Below are positions 43,969-52,997 of a stretch of DNA of 64,000 nt, piece after piece. The position numbers and the translations under genes are program-made. The notes beneath the pieces are model-generated. The model did not search any database. It had not been told where the DNA came from and saw nothing but the letters and a program-made list of their open reading frames with translations. Position 1 is the first letter of the stretch. Every line of letters begins with the position of its first letter. The stretch is from Pseudoalteromonas sp049257235 (GTDB lineage: Bacteria; Pseudomonadota; Gammaproteobacteria; Enterobacterales; Alteromonadaceae): contig NZ_JBMMUF010000008.1 in assembly GCF_049257235.1 (NCBI RefSeq), positions 1 through 64,000 of the forward strand, read 5' to 3'.

Positions 43969-44043
43969 AAAACACTGTTTTTTAATCAATAATCTGGCCT
44001 ATGAGTGTTCAACGAGAACGGGCATGTGTGGTGGAGAGTGAAT

Positions 44044-44544
44044 GTGCTGAGTCAACGAGGTTTTACGCTAATTGAAATGGTGATAGTGATCGTGCTGTTG
44101 GGGGTTTTGGCGATAACGGCAGCACCAAGGCTTATCACGATTACAGATGACGCAACCGACTCTACCTTCGCTGCCACTGTGGCCGCATATAAAGCTGGGA
44201 TACAGCAAGTTCATCTAAATTGGCTCATGCGTGGCGATGGTGTCGCGCAGCAAGACTTCATTAAGATTACTGATCCTGAGGTTGGGGGGGATTTAAGTAT
44301 CAATAGTTTCGGTTACCCCGCCGACACGCGAGGAACTAGTCTTACTCTAAATTCTCAAGGAGACTGTATTGATGTATGGAAAGCCATACTTGTAACTACT
44401 AACGTGACCGTCGGTAGAACCAGTGAATTCGACTTCAAAGCAACGTATAACGGCTCTCAAAAATGCACTTATGAGCTGTCAAAAGATACATCAAAAAAGA
44501 TATTTTATGACTCGCTGACAGGTGAAGTGACCTTTACCCAGTAA
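44044..44544 (+). CDS. Orphan MSHA-type prepilin-like protein
   Basis: 166 aa from GTG 44044 (frame open to 44005); GGAGAG stands six bases upstream. The short leader MLSQRG and the hydrophobic FTLIEMVIVIVLLGVLAI helix are the prepilin peptidase signature, with cleavage between Gly and Phe and Glu5 of the mature protein. The globular part has two Cys residues (DCIDVW, QKCTYEL) that may form the pilin disulfide loop. No assembly genes are nearby, so it would depend on type IV pilus or MSHA machinery elsewhere. Cargo B of the mosaic locus. Confidence 0.82.
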   Translation: MLSQRGFTLIEMVIVIVLLGVLAITAAPRLITITDDATDSTFAATVAAYKAGIQQVHLNWLMRGDGVAQQDFIKITDPEVGGDLSINSFGYPADTRGTSLTLNSQGDCIDVWKAILVTTNVTVGRTSEFDFKATYNGSQKCTYELSKDTSKKIFYDSLTGEVTFTQ

Positions 44545-44668
44545 AGCCCATGGCAGGGTTGTAACAGCGGGCGCTAGTCAGGAGTGCGTTGCGCGCCTTT
44601 TTACCGTAAAAACGCCAGCACATATTAAGGTGCTGGTCGCAATCACAGTGACTTATTCGTTATTTCTT

Positions 44669-44840
44669 ATCACTTTTTTGTTTTGCCAATGTCGTAAGAC
44701 GTTGTCCAGGGTGTTGAGCGTGATAACGACTTACCTGTGTGAATTGACACGTTAGCTGAGCTTTCATCAAGCACAAAGGTGGTGCGCAGAGATGTTTCAG
44801 ACTCTTTTTGTTGCTCAAACCAACCTTCGCCCAGACATTG
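44669..44840 (-). repeat. Repeat R2, part of the complete lipoprotein gene
   Basis: The 3' end of the lipoprotein gene that is partly copied at 43609-43780. Confidence 0.93.
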
Positions 44841-45176
44841 GCGGGTAAATTCCACTGCTTGTTGATGCACTGCGAGGGCACTTTCTTTGTCGGAGTATGC
44901 ATTTTGGCAGCTATAGGCATAGGTGGTGTTGTTTAATGCGCTAATTTGGCAACTATCACCGACAAGGTGATATTTCGCTTGCCAGCTATCCATAAATTTA
45001 GATTGTGTACGGGTTAGCTTAAGACCATCAAACTGATTGTCATATGCAGCCATTAAGCCTTGAATTTTTTCACAGGGACTGAGGTTATCGACCGCTGCTT
45101 GCTGTTGCTTTTGCACAGGACCCGCGCAACCTGCGGTAAAAAGAAGTGCCGCGACAGCGGGATAAAATGCTTTCAT
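44670..45176 (-). CDS. Lipoprotein of unknown function
   Basis: 168 aa from ATG 45176 (frame open to 45221). MKAFYPAVAALLFTAGCAG is a lipoprotein signal, lipobox TAGC, with AAGGAA upstream. Several Cys (SPCEKI, SCQISAL, YSCQNA, RQCLG) suggest disulfides in the periplasm or outer membrane. I do not recognise a family. The last 172 bp are duplicated within the mosaic locus; 84 bp separate it from the his operon end upstream. Confidence 0.78.
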   Translation of the reverse strand: MKAFYPAVAALLFTAGCAGPVQKQQQAAVDNLSPCEKIQGLMAAYDNQFDGLKLTRTQSKFMDSWQAKYHLVGDSCQISALNNTTYAYSCQNAYSDKESALAVHQQAVEFTRQCLGEGWFEQQKESETSLRTTFVLDESSANVSIHTGKSLSRSTPWTTSYDIGKTKK

Positions 45177-45260
45177 GCCAATAAGTTCCTTATATTTGAT
45201 TGCCGTAGCATACCCAATCAATAGGCGCTATGGCAATCATAATGAGCATAGCTAAGCGTG

Positions 45261-45869
45261 TTAATGCCTTGATTGTAAACGCGCTACTACATCAGTGAGT
45301 GATAATCCTTGGCGTTGCAATAACACGATTAAGTGGTACAACAGATCAGCAGCCTCATCGGTAAGTTCGTTGTTGTCATTTTTCATTGCCGCCAATGCGA
45401 CTTCTACACCTTCTTCGCCTACCTTTTGGCAACTTCGGCTTAAGTCTTTCGCAAATAACGATGCGGTGTAACTGCTTTGTGGATCGGCATCTTTGCGCTC
45501 AACAATGATTTGCTCAAGTTCCGCTAAAAAGCCCAAACTCGGTTTAGCATCGCCAAAGCAACTTTGCGTCCCTAAATGACAGGTCGGCCCATCAGGGTAA
45601 GCCATCACTAAAATGGAGTCTTGATCACAGTCGGTGTAAATCGCTTCGACATGCAAAAAGTGTCCAGAGCTCTCGCCCTTGGTCCATAAGCGCTGTTTTG
45701 AGCGCGAGTAAAAAGTGACTTTCTTGTGCTCCAATGTATGACTTAACGCCGCTTGATCCATAAAACCCTGCATCAGAATTTGTCCGGTGGCAAAGTCTTG
45801 GACAATGGCAGGGATCAACGGGGATTTTGAAAAATTGACGTCGCTGATATTGTTTAAATCTATTCGCAT
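45261..45869 (-). CDS. hisI: Bifunctional phosphoribosyl-AMP cyclohydrolase/phosphoribosyl-ATP pyrophosphatase
   Basis: 202 aa (HisIE). The N-terminal cyclohydrolase has SRSKQRLWTKGESSGH and DCDQDSILV with zinc-binding GPTCHLG and SCF; the C-terminal pyrophosphatase has EEGVEVALAA and ADLLYHLIVLL. It carries out steps 2 and 3 of histidine biosynthesis. Last gene of the his operon, overlapping hisF by 10 bp. Confidence 0.96.
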   Translation of the reverse strand: MRIDLNNISDVNFSKSPLIPAIVQDFATGQILMQGFMDQAALSHTLEHKKVTFYSRSKQRLWTKGESSGHFLHVEAIYTDCDQDSILVMAYPDGPTCHLGTQSCFGDAKPSLGFLAELEQIIVERKDADPQSSYTASLFAKDLSRSCQKVGEEGVEVALAAMKNDNNELTDEAADLLYHLIVLLQRQGLSLTDVVARLQSRH

Positions 45870-46639
45870 AATCGAGTCGCTATGTTGTTTTGGGCAAGGT
45901 GTTGCTTTAACTCACCCATATTAATGATGTTCTTGTGGAAAACGCTGGCAGCAAGGGCACCGTCAACATCTGCTTGTATAAATACGTCACTGAAATCACT
46001 GATTTTACCAGCGCCACCAGAGGCAATCAGTGGTACGTGGCAAATGTCTCTTACCTTTGCGAGCTGTTCAATATCATAGCCATTGCGTACACCATCTTGG
46101 TTCATACAGTTTAGTACGATTTCACCGGCGCCTAGCGCTTGAACTTGCTCAACCCACTCTAAGGTGTTGTATCGCGTGCGCGAAGAACTGTTGGGATCCC
46201 CTGTAAGTTGATACACCAAGTACTCACCGGTGGCACTGTCATAAAAGCTGTCAATGCCGACCACTACACACTGCTTGCCAAACTCATCATGGAGCTCTTT
46301 GATAAGTTCGGGGCGCGCGATAGCAGGACTGTTGACGCTTATTTTGTCAGCGCCACTTTGTAGCACACGGGCCGCATCTTCAACCGATTTAATGCCGCCT
46401 GCTACACAAAAAGGAATATCGATATTCCGGGCGATGTGCTCAACCCAATTCACGTCTAACAAGCGTTTCTCAACGCTGGCGCTGATTTCATAAAACACTA
46501 ATTCGTCAGCACCGGCATCACTGTAGGCTTTGGCTAAGTCGAGAATGTCGCCAACGATCTCATGACCTTTAAATTGTACGCCTTTGACGACTTGGCCATC
46601 TTTAACATCCAAACAGGGGATTATGCGTTTTGATAGCAT
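45860..46639 (-). CDS. hisF: Imidazole glycerol phosphate synthase, cyclase subunit
   Basis: 259 aa (beta/alpha)8 barrel. PCLDVKDGQVVKG has the catalytic Asp11, VVVGIDS has Asp130, and phosphate-binding Gly motifs are VAGGIKSVEDAARVL and IASGGAGKISDF. With HisH it turns PRFAR and glutamine-derived ammonia into IGP and AICAR. Overlaps hisA by 19 bp and hisI by 10 bp. Confidence 0.97.
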   Translation of the reverse strand: MLSKRIIPCLDVKDGQVVKGVQFKGHEIVGDILDLAKAYSDAGADELVFYEISASVEKRLLDVNWVEHIARNIDIPFCVAGGIKSVEDAARVLQSGADKISVNSPAIARPELIKELHDEFGKQCVVVGIDSFYDSATGEYLVYQLTGDPNSSSRTRYNTLEWVEQVQALGAGEIVLNCMNQDGVRNGYDIEQLAKVRDICHVPLIASGGAGKISDFSDVFIQADVDGALAASVFHKNIINMGELKQHLAQNNIATRLCE

Positions 46640-47355
46640 GCCAATGCCTCCTCAACTGTGAATGCGCCATCAAGTAATGACTTGCCTAAGATCACCCCTT
46701 GAGTACCAATTTCTTTTAAACGGCGAATATCCTCCAAAGAGCTGACACCGCCGGACGCTTGCACTTTTAGCGCGGGGTTGTGCGCGTGTAATTGTTCATA
46801 TAGCGCGAAAGATGGACCTGTCATGGTGCCGTCTTTACTGATATCGGTGCATAAGAAGTCAATAACACCCAACTGAGCATAAAAATCGACAAGTTCAAAC
46901 AAAGAGACATCACCGCTTTGTAACCACCCATGCGTCGCTGGCATCCAGCCTTGTTCGGTTTTATTCACATCTAAGGCAATAACAAAGTGTTGAGCACCGA
47001 ATTGGTTTATCCATGACGCTACTTCTTGCTTTTCGTTAACGGCCTTGGAGCCAATAACGACTTGTGCAGCGCCTGCCTCTAGCCATTGCGCTACGTCTTC
47101 GCGGCTGCGAATACCACCACCCACTTGATAACCGACAGTTAACGCTGCAGTGGCTTGTTGAATTTGTCGCCATTGCTTTTTATCTGGATCTCGGGCACCT
47201 TCTAAATCCACCAAATGCAGCTTTTTTGCGCCTTGATTTTGGTACTCCATTAAGCGCTGCGCTAAGTCGAAGGGGTAGAATTGTGCAGTATCATATTTGC
47301 CTTGGTACAAGCGTACGATTTGCTGTTGTAATACGTCTAATGCTGGGATGATCAT
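46621..47355 (-). CDS. hisA: ProFAR isomerase
   Basis: 244 aa (beta/alpha)8 barrel. IPALDVLQQQIVRLYQGKYD holds the first catalytic Asp, FLCTDISKDGT the second; VGGGIRSREDV and ASGGVSSLEDI bind phosphate. It converts ProFAR to PRFAR in histidine synthesis. Confidence 0.97.
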   Translation of the reverse strand: MIIPALDVLQQQIVRLYQGKYDTAQFYPFDLAQRLMEYQNQGAKKLHLVDLEGARDPDKKQWRQIQQATAALTVGYQVGGGIRSREDVAQWLEAGAAQVVIGSKAVNEKQEVASWINQFGAQHFVIALDVNKTEQGWMPATHGWLQSGDVSLFELVDFYAQLGVIDFLCTDISKDGTMTGPSFALYEQLHAHNPALKVQASGGVSSLEDIRRLKEIGTQGVILGKSLLDGAFTVEEALACYQNA

Positions 47356-47364
47356 ACTGCGTCC

Positions 47365-47955
47365 TTAAACCTGCCAGTCGATAAAATTTTGAAGAAGGCG
47401 CGCGCCCACTTTAGCGCTGCGCTCGGGGTGAAATTGCATGCCTGCATAGTTATCCTTGGCGACAATGGCTGAAAAGCGTTGACCATATTCGCTCGTTGCT
47501 AAGGTTGCCTCGTTTGGCTGGTGGGCGAAGCTATGAACGAAGTACACCTGTTCATCTTCTTTGATGCCTTTGGTTAGAGCGTGCTGCTGAGTAATACTGA
47601 GTTTATTCCAGCCCATGTGTGGCGCACTCAAGTTACCTACCTCAAGTTCGCTGACTTCGCCTGGGATAATCCCCAAACAACGAGTATCGCCCTCAGCGGT
47701 GTGCTCACATTGCATTTGCATACCTAAACAAATTCCAAGTAGTGGGCGTTGAAATTCATTGATTGCCTGTTGCCAACCCCCGTCAATAAGTCGCGCCATC
47801 GCAACTTTAGCGTGGCCGACACCGGGTAATACGGCTCGTTCGTATTGGCTTAATTGTTGGGCGTCACTTATTACATCGACGCCAGCGCCTAAGCGTTCAA
47901 ACGCAAAGCGCACAGAGTTGATATTGGCACAACCAGTGTTGATGATAGCAATCAT
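47365..47955 (-). CDS. hisH: Imidazole glycerol phosphate synthase, glutaminase subunit
   Basis: 196 aa class I amidotransferase. Nucleophile Cys in LGICLGMQMQ and His/Glu in GMQFHPERSAKVG. Provides ammonia to HisF. Overlaps the hisB stop by 4 bp; 9 bp from hisA. Confidence 0.97.
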   Translation of the reverse strand: MIAIINTGCANINSVRFAFERLGAGVDVISDAQQLSQYERAVLPGVGHAKVAMARLIDGGWQQAINEFQRPLLGICLGMQMQCEHTAEGDTRCLGIIPGEVSELEVGNLSAPHMGWNKLSITQQHALTKGIKEDEQVYFVHSFAHQPNEATLATSEYGQRFSAIVAKDNYAGMQFHPERSAKVGARLLQNFIDWQV

Positions 47956-49013
47956 AACACCCCCTTGGAGCTGGCTGTTTGCTGACTCGCGTCTTTGGCA
48001 ATGGCCATACGCAGGGCACGAGCAAACACTTTAAACAACCCCTCAACTTGATGGTGACAGTTGCCCTCAGACACACTGAGTATCAGTGACATTGCTGCAT
48101 TATCACTGAGACTTTTGAAGAAGTGCTCGACCATCTGTACATCGAGATCCCCCGCTTTTTCACGAGTGAAATCGGCATTTAATACAAATGATGCGCGTCC
48201 TGACAAATCAATTTGCGCTTGTGCCTTACACTCATCCATTGGCAGTGCAAAACCATAGCGGGCAATTTGTGATTTGGTGCCGAGCGCTTGGCGCAATGCT
48301 TGGCCAAGTGCGATGCCAACATCTTCAACGAGGTGGTGTTCATCTATGTGTAAATCGCCCTTGGCTTGAATATCTAGGTAGATATTGGCATGAGTGCGAA
48401 TTTGATCGAGCATGTGATCAAAAAAGCCAAGCCCGGTGCTAATGTCACCACTTTTTGTGGCGTCCAAATTCACGCTGACCGAAATTTGCGTCTCTTTGGT
48501 GTCGCGCTTAACTTCGCCGTGGCGATTTTGTGTCGTTAGCTGGGTCACAATTTGTGGCCAATTGTCTGCATACAAAATCCCCTGCATACATAAATTTTCA
48601 GCCAGTTGAATATCTGTTTGACGGTCGCCAATCACATAGGAATTAGCAACATCAACTTTGCCAGAGCGCATTAAATCCACCAGTAAACCAGTTTTTGGCT
48701 TGCGGCATTGGCAGTTGTCGCTATCAAAGTGCGGGCAAATTAACACATCCTCAAAACGCACCCCTTGCGAAGTGAAAATATCCATCATTTTGTCGTGTGG
48801 TAAATCAAAGTCCGCTTTTGGGTAGCTATCAGTGCCCAAGCCATCTTGGTTTGACACCATGACCAAGGTGTAGCCGGCGTTTTGCAGGGTGAGTAGGGCG
48901 GGGATCACACCGGGCAAAAATGCTAATTTTTCAAGGCTGTCTACTTGTTTGTCAACGATGGGTTCTTCAATCAAGGTGCCGTCGCGGTCAATAAATAAAT
49001 ATGGATTGCTCAT
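47952..49013 (-). CDS. hisB: Bifunctional histidinol-phosphatase/IGP dehydratase
   Basis: 353 aa. N-terminal HAD phosphatase: FIDRDGTLIEEP (Asp9, Asp11) and zinc loop CPHFDSDNCQC. C-terminal IGP dehydratase from about residue 170: SGDISTGLGFFDHMLDQI, HIDEHHLVEDVG, VEHFFKSLSDNA, EGNCHHQVEGLFKVFARAL. The two activities are steps 7 and 9 of histidine synthesis, fused as in enterobacteria. Confidence 0.97.
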   Translation of the reverse strand: MSNPYLFIDRDGTLIEEPIVDKQVDSLEKLAFLPGVIPALLTLQNAGYTLVMVSNQDGLGTDSYPKADFDLPHDKMMDIFTSQGVRFEDVLICPHFDSDNCQCRKPKTGLLVDLMRSGKVDVANSYVIGDRQTDIQLAENLCMQGILYADNWPQIVTQLTTQNRHGEVKRDTKETQISVSVNLDATKSGDISTGLGFFDHMLDQIRTHANIYLDIQAKGDLHIDEHHLVEDVGIALGQALRQALGTKSQIARYGFALPMDECKAQAQIDLSGRASFVLNADFTREKAGDLDVQMVEHFFKSLSDNAAMSLILSVSEGNCHHQVEGLFKVFARALRMAIAKDASQQTASSKGVL

Positions 49014-49036
49014 TGTTATTCCTGTTTAGGGCCTTG

Positions 49037-50143
49037 TTATTGATTGTCATTAGTGAGTGAGTCGAGCCATGCTTTTACTTCACTTAGTTCTTGCTCACTG
49101 CCAATAGAAATACGTAACCAGTTATCTTGGCCGTATAGGGTAAATGGGCGCATGACCAAGCCGCGTTCGTAGGCGCGGGTGATAGCGCTTTTATCGTGTA
49201 ATTGCAGGGTGACAAAATTTCCCTCACCACTGAGCACCTTGTTAACCGCAGCACTTTGTTGCAGCCATTGGCTTAAGCGTTGCTTCAACGCATTCAAAAT
49301 ACCTACTTGACGTCGCATTGACACAATGTTCGAGGTGCTTAGTGCCTGAGCGGCAATGTCGGCAACGACACTGGCCACAGGGTAGGGCGCGAGTACTTTA
49401 CGAAATGGCGCTAACAAGGCCTCACTAGCTAAAGTAAAGCCGGTGCGCAAACCCGCTAAGGCAAATGCCTTGGAGAGTGTGCGCAGCACAACAAGATTAT
49501 TGAAATCGTTGATTAACGATACCGCACTTTGCTCGGGGCAAAATTCAATGTAGGCCTCATCAACAACGACAATCGCCTTATCTTGCAATTGTGTGGCGAT
49601 AGCCGCGATTTTTTGCGTGCTCACCATGGCGCCTGTAGGGTTGTTAGGATTACAAATAAACACCAATTTCGAGTCGCCAATTTGCGCAACAATGTCGCTG
49701 ACATCGCTTTGTTGTAACACCTCTTGGCTCAGAGCATTGATAGCAACGTTGTGGGTGTCGGCGGTGACTTTGTACATGCCGTATGTTGGCGCAAACAAGG
49801 CAATGCTGTCTTGGCTTGGCGTGCAAAATGTACGGACCAACAGCTCGATACCCTCATCGGCACCGCGCGTCATGACGACTTGTTTTGCACTGAGGCCAAC
49901 ATACGCACTGTAGGCATTAATGACAGACTCAGGTTGTGGGTCCGGATAGCGATTAAATTCAGTGCGGCTGAGTTCATACGCACGTGTATACGGGCTTTCA
50001 TTGGCATTGAGCCAAGTAGTGCCGGTTAGCTTTTCGCTTTTTGCCGAGCTATAAGCTGTTAATTTATCGATGTTTTTTGGTAATACATTGCTAGGGAACT
50101 GTGCCGTCTCGGTTGCTTGTGTAGTGTTGTTTTCGTTGCTCAC
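49037..50143 (-). CDS. hisC: Histidinol-phosphate aminotransferase
   Basis: 368 aa class I/II PLP aminotransferase. PLP lysine in RTLSKAFALAGLRTGF, substrate and PLP contacts in WLNANESPYT, TRGADEGIELL and FICNPNNPTGAMV. Overlaps hisD by 4 bp. Confidence 0.96.
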   Translation of the reverse strand: MSNENNTTQATETAQFPSNVLPKNIDKLTAYSSAKSEKLTGTTWLNANESPYTRAYELSRTEFNRYPDPQPESVINAYSAYVGLSAKQVVMTRGADEGIELLVRTFCTPSQDSIALFAPTYGMYKVTADTHNVAINALSQEVLQQSDVSDIVAQIGDSKLVFICNPNNPTGAMVSTQKIAAIATQLQDKAIVVVDEAYIEFCPEQSAVSLINDFNNLVVLRTLSKAFALAGLRTGFTLASEALLAPFRKVLAPYPVASVVADIAAQALSTSNIVSMRRQVGILNALKQRLSQWLQQSAAVNKVLSGEGNFVTLQLHDKSAITRAYERGLVMRPFTLYGQDNWLRISIGSEQELSEVKAWLDSLTNDNQ

Positions 50144-51435
50144 TGTTTGTCTCCTAAGCGAATTCGAACGGCATTGGCATGAGCTTCAAGACCTTCTGCT
50201 TGTGCCATAGGGATAATTGATTTAGCCAAATCAGCAAGACCACTTTTGGTGACTGTTTGCACTGTGTAAGTGCGGTAAAAGTCGAGCAAGCTCAAACTTG
50301 AATACACTTTAGAGTAGCCATAGGTGGGCAACACATGATTCGTGCCCGAAGCATAGTCACCTGCTGATTCAGGAGTGTAGTCACCGACAAATACCGAACC
50401 AACGTTTTTAATTTTGGGTAATACTTCAGCACTTTCGCCAAGTTGTAATATCAAGTGCTCAGGACCGTATTCGTTAGATACTTCAACAGCTTGCGCTATG
50501 CTATCTACTTTGATGAGTGCGGAGTTTTCCATCGCAGCACGAGCAATATCAGCGCGCGGCAATAGCGCTAGTTGCTCTGTTAACGCCTGTTGGGTAGCGC
50601 TAATAACTGCCTCGCTATCGCTTAGTAAGATAACCTGTGAATCAGGGCCGTGCTCTGCTTGTGAGAGCAAATCAGCGGCGATGAAATCCCCATTGGCGCG
50701 GCTATCTGCTATCACTAGTACCTCTGAAGGGCCTGCAGGCATATCAATCGCAAGCCCAGGAACGAGTTGTGCGCACAGTTGCTTGGCCATAGTTACGTAG
50801 GCATTACCTGGGCCGAAAATCTTATTCACTTTTGGCACACTCTCGGTGCCATAAGCCATAGCCGCAATCGCTGGCGCACCGCCAATTTGCAGTACTTGCT
50901 TAATGCCACACAGTTGCGCTGCATATAAAATGGCAGGATGAATATCTGCATCGCCTTTCACAGGAGTGGCGAGTACTACCGTTTGTGCGCCGCTGATCTG
51001 TGCTAACACACCTTGCATAAGCACTGACGAGGGCAATGGTGCACTGCCGCCTGGTACGTATATTCCTACCGCTTCAATTGCTTGGTAGCGCAGTTCGCAA
51101 GCAACACCAGGCTGGGTACTCAAACTCATATTCTTAGGCACTTGAGCAAGGTGGAAACGACGAATGTTGTTGTATGCCTGTTTAATGGCATTTTTGAGTT
51201 CATCGCTTAGCGCATCTTGTGCTTGTTCGAAATCCTCGGCACTACACAAAAGCGGGGCATCCGTTGGTCTTGCATCAAAGGCATTGGCATAGTCACGAAG
51301 TGCTGCATCACCTTGCGTTTGAACCTGCATCAGGATCTCAGCACACACAGGGCGTACATTGTCAGCAGCGCTAACAGCAGGGCGCTGTAATAGTGCCTGT
51401 TGCTGCTGGTCGCTGAGCGTATTCCAATCAATCAT
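50140..51435 (-). CDS. hisD: Histidinol dehydrogenase
   Basis: 431 aa. FGPGNAYVTMAKQLC, AIDMPAGPSEVLVIADS and the zinc-binding LSQAEHGPDSQVIL are characteristic; ASGTNHVLPTYGYSKVYSSL near the end. Catalyses the last two oxidations from histidinol to histidine with NAD. Confidence 0.97.
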   Translation of the reverse strand: MIDWNTLSDQQQQALLQRPAVSAADNVRPVCAEILMQVQTQGDAALRDYANAFDARPTDAPLLCSAEDFEQAQDALSDELKNAIKQAYNNIRRFHLAQVPKNMSLSTQPGVACELRYQAIEAVGIYVPGGSAPLPSSVLMQGVLAQISGAQTVVLATPVKGDADIHPAILYAAQLCGIKQVLQIGGAPAIAAMAYGTESVPKVNKIFGPGNAYVTMAKQLCAQLVPGLAIDMPAGPSEVLVIADSRANGDFIAADLLSQAEHGPDSQVILLSDSEAVISATQQALTEQLALLPRADIARAAMENSALIKVDSIAQAVEVSNEYGPEHLILQLGESAEVLPKIKNVGSVFVGDYTPESAGDYASGTNHVLPTYGYSKVYSSLSLLDFYRTYTVQTVTKSGLADLAKSIIPMAQAEGLEAHANAVRIRLGDKQ

Positions 51436-51441
51436 GGTCTC

Positions 51442-52341
51442 TTACTCCATCATTTTTTCGATAGGCATGACTAAGATTGAATTAGCGCCAAGGGCTTTGA
51501 GTGACTCCATTGTTTCCCAAAACAAGGTCTCGCTGCTCACCATGTGCAAAGCAACATAGTCGTCACTGCCAGCCAGAGACAAAATTGTTGGCTGCCCCGT
51601 ACCAGGCAGTAAGGCACAAACGTCATCAAGTTTCGCCTTAGGTGCGTGCATCATAATGTATTTGCTTTCTTTGGCTTTCCTTACTCCGCGCAGGCGTGGC
51701 ATTAATTTATCGATGAGGGCGAGTTTTTGGGGATCGTTGAGGTCTTGATTTTGAATAAGGCAAGCGTTGGACTCCATGATGGTCTCACCTTGCATTAAAC
51801 CGTTCGCTTCCAATGTAGCACCCGTTGATACTAAATCACAAATAGCGTCAGCAAGGCCTGCACGAGGTGCGACTTCAACAGAGCCTGTGAGCATCACCAC
51901 ACTTGCATCAATATTTTCACGTTCGAGGTATTTGCTGAGGACCTCGGGGTAGGTGGTGGCAATACGTTTGCCCGCAAACCAGCTCTTGTCTTGTACGCCG
52001 AACTCTTGAGGCCACGCTAAAGCGAGTCGACAATAGCCAAAGTCCAAGGTAGAGAGTTTTTTCACCGTGCTGGCGTTACCACCGCGAGCACGCTCTGCTT
52101 GCACTTCTTCAAGCACGTTCTCACCGACAATACCAAGATCACAGACACCGTCCATGACCAAACCAGGGATGTCATCATCACGCACACGCAGTACATCGAT
52201 TGGCATATTTGTGGCGTGCGCGATTAAGCGCTGCTCGCGCAAGTTTAGTTTTACGCCCAGTTGTTTAAGTAGATTCTGGCAATCTTTGGATAGGCGCCCT
52301 GATTTTTGAATGGCGATACGTAAACGGTTGTTGTTGCTCAT
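51442..52341 (-). CDS. hisG: ATP phosphoribosyltransferase
   Basis: 299 aa, long HisG form with C-terminal regulatory domain. LRIAIQKSGRLSKDC at the start, LGIVGENVLEE, and PRP-binding CDLVSTGATLEANGL. First committed step of histidine synthesis, usually feedback-inhibited by His. First gene of the operon, behind a leader peptide and attenuator. Confidence 0.97.
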   Translation of the reverse strand: MSNNNRLRIAIQKSGRLSKDCQNLLKQLGVKLNLREQRLIAHATNMPIDVLRVRDDDIPGLVMDGVCDLGIVGENVLEEVQAERARGGNASTVKKLSTLDFGYCRLALAWPQEFGVQDKSWFAGKRIATTYPEVLSKYLERENIDASVVMLTGSVEVAPRAGLADAICDLVSTGATLEANGLMQGETIMESNACLIQNQDLNDPQKLALIDKLMPRLRGVRKAKESKYIMMHAPKAKLDDVCALLPGTGQPTILSLAGSDDYVALHMVSSETLFWETMESLKALGANSILVMPIEKMME

Positions 52342-52367
52342 AATTCATTTTCCTAAGTATTAAAAAC

Positions 52368-52393
52368 TAAAAACCCCGAGGAATCCTCAGGGC
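52368..52393 (-). terminator. his attenuator terminator
   Basis: Minus strand CCCTGAGG-ATT-CCTCGGGG followed by TTTTT. Lies between leader peptide and hisG, with one G-T pair. Confidence 0.85.
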
Positions 52394-52468
52394 GAAAATG
52401 AATGTTATGTATACTTCGCGCCAGAGGTTCCTTTTAAGAATAACCCCCCAGCGAAAAGACCTGACAGG

Positions 52469-52519
52469 CTATTCGGTGATGTGGTGATGATGATGAATAG
52501 TTGTCAGTAAAAACGTCAT
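52469..52519 (-). CDS. hisL: his leader peptide
   Basis: 16 codons: MTFLLTTIHHHHHITE then TAG. Five consecutive His codons, upstream of the attenuator and hisG, as in the classical HisL leader. Ribosome stalling at His codons would prevent terminator formation. Confidence 0.92.
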   Translation of the reverse strand: MTFLLTTIHHHHHITE

Positions 52520-52693
52520 GGTGATTTCTCTTGGCGAATAATAAAACGATATTGTCGTTAACTTGGGTAATAGATAAACATATAACCGATGAGTCTTGCA
52601 ACTGTTTTTTACATAAAATTAAAGCATAAGCTATAACTGCCGATACTATTTACACGTATACTTGTATTTAACGGCAAGAGTTGAGGAACATTT

Positions 52694-52906
52694 ATGGATA
52701 TTATGATCCCATTTCTGGGCCAGATCACACGTCTTGAGGTCCAGCATAAAGGCGCATTTCATGTCGCCGGTGTGAAAGATTCGAAGGTGCAAAAAGTGCG
52801 CAATGACTTGCGTCGTGCTAAGGATCAACGCGGCATGGAAACGTTAGTTGAAGACAAAGACGAGGTGGCAGATAAAAAGTCAACACGACTTGATACCTGG
52901 GCCTAA
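52694..52906 (+). CDS. Small conserved-looking protein of unknown function
   Basis: 70 aa; GAGGAAC precedes the ATG by a normal distance. Begins MDIMIPFLGQITRLEV, then a basic stretch (KVQKVRNDLRRAKDQRG) and an acidic-basic end. No domain recognised; no membrane segment or signal peptide. Lies 90 bp upstream of yoaA on the same strand, and may be co-transcribed. Confidence 0.6.
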   Translation: MDIMIPFLGQITRLEVQHKGAFHVAGVKDSKVQKVRNDLRRAKDQRGMETLVEDKDEVADKKSTRLDTWA

Positions 52907-52997
52907 TCAACTTACCGACAGACCCACTGTACACGCTCTTATATTCATGGCGCTTTTGAGCTATTATCGGCGTTCGCTCGAATAATCAGCCGCTTGC

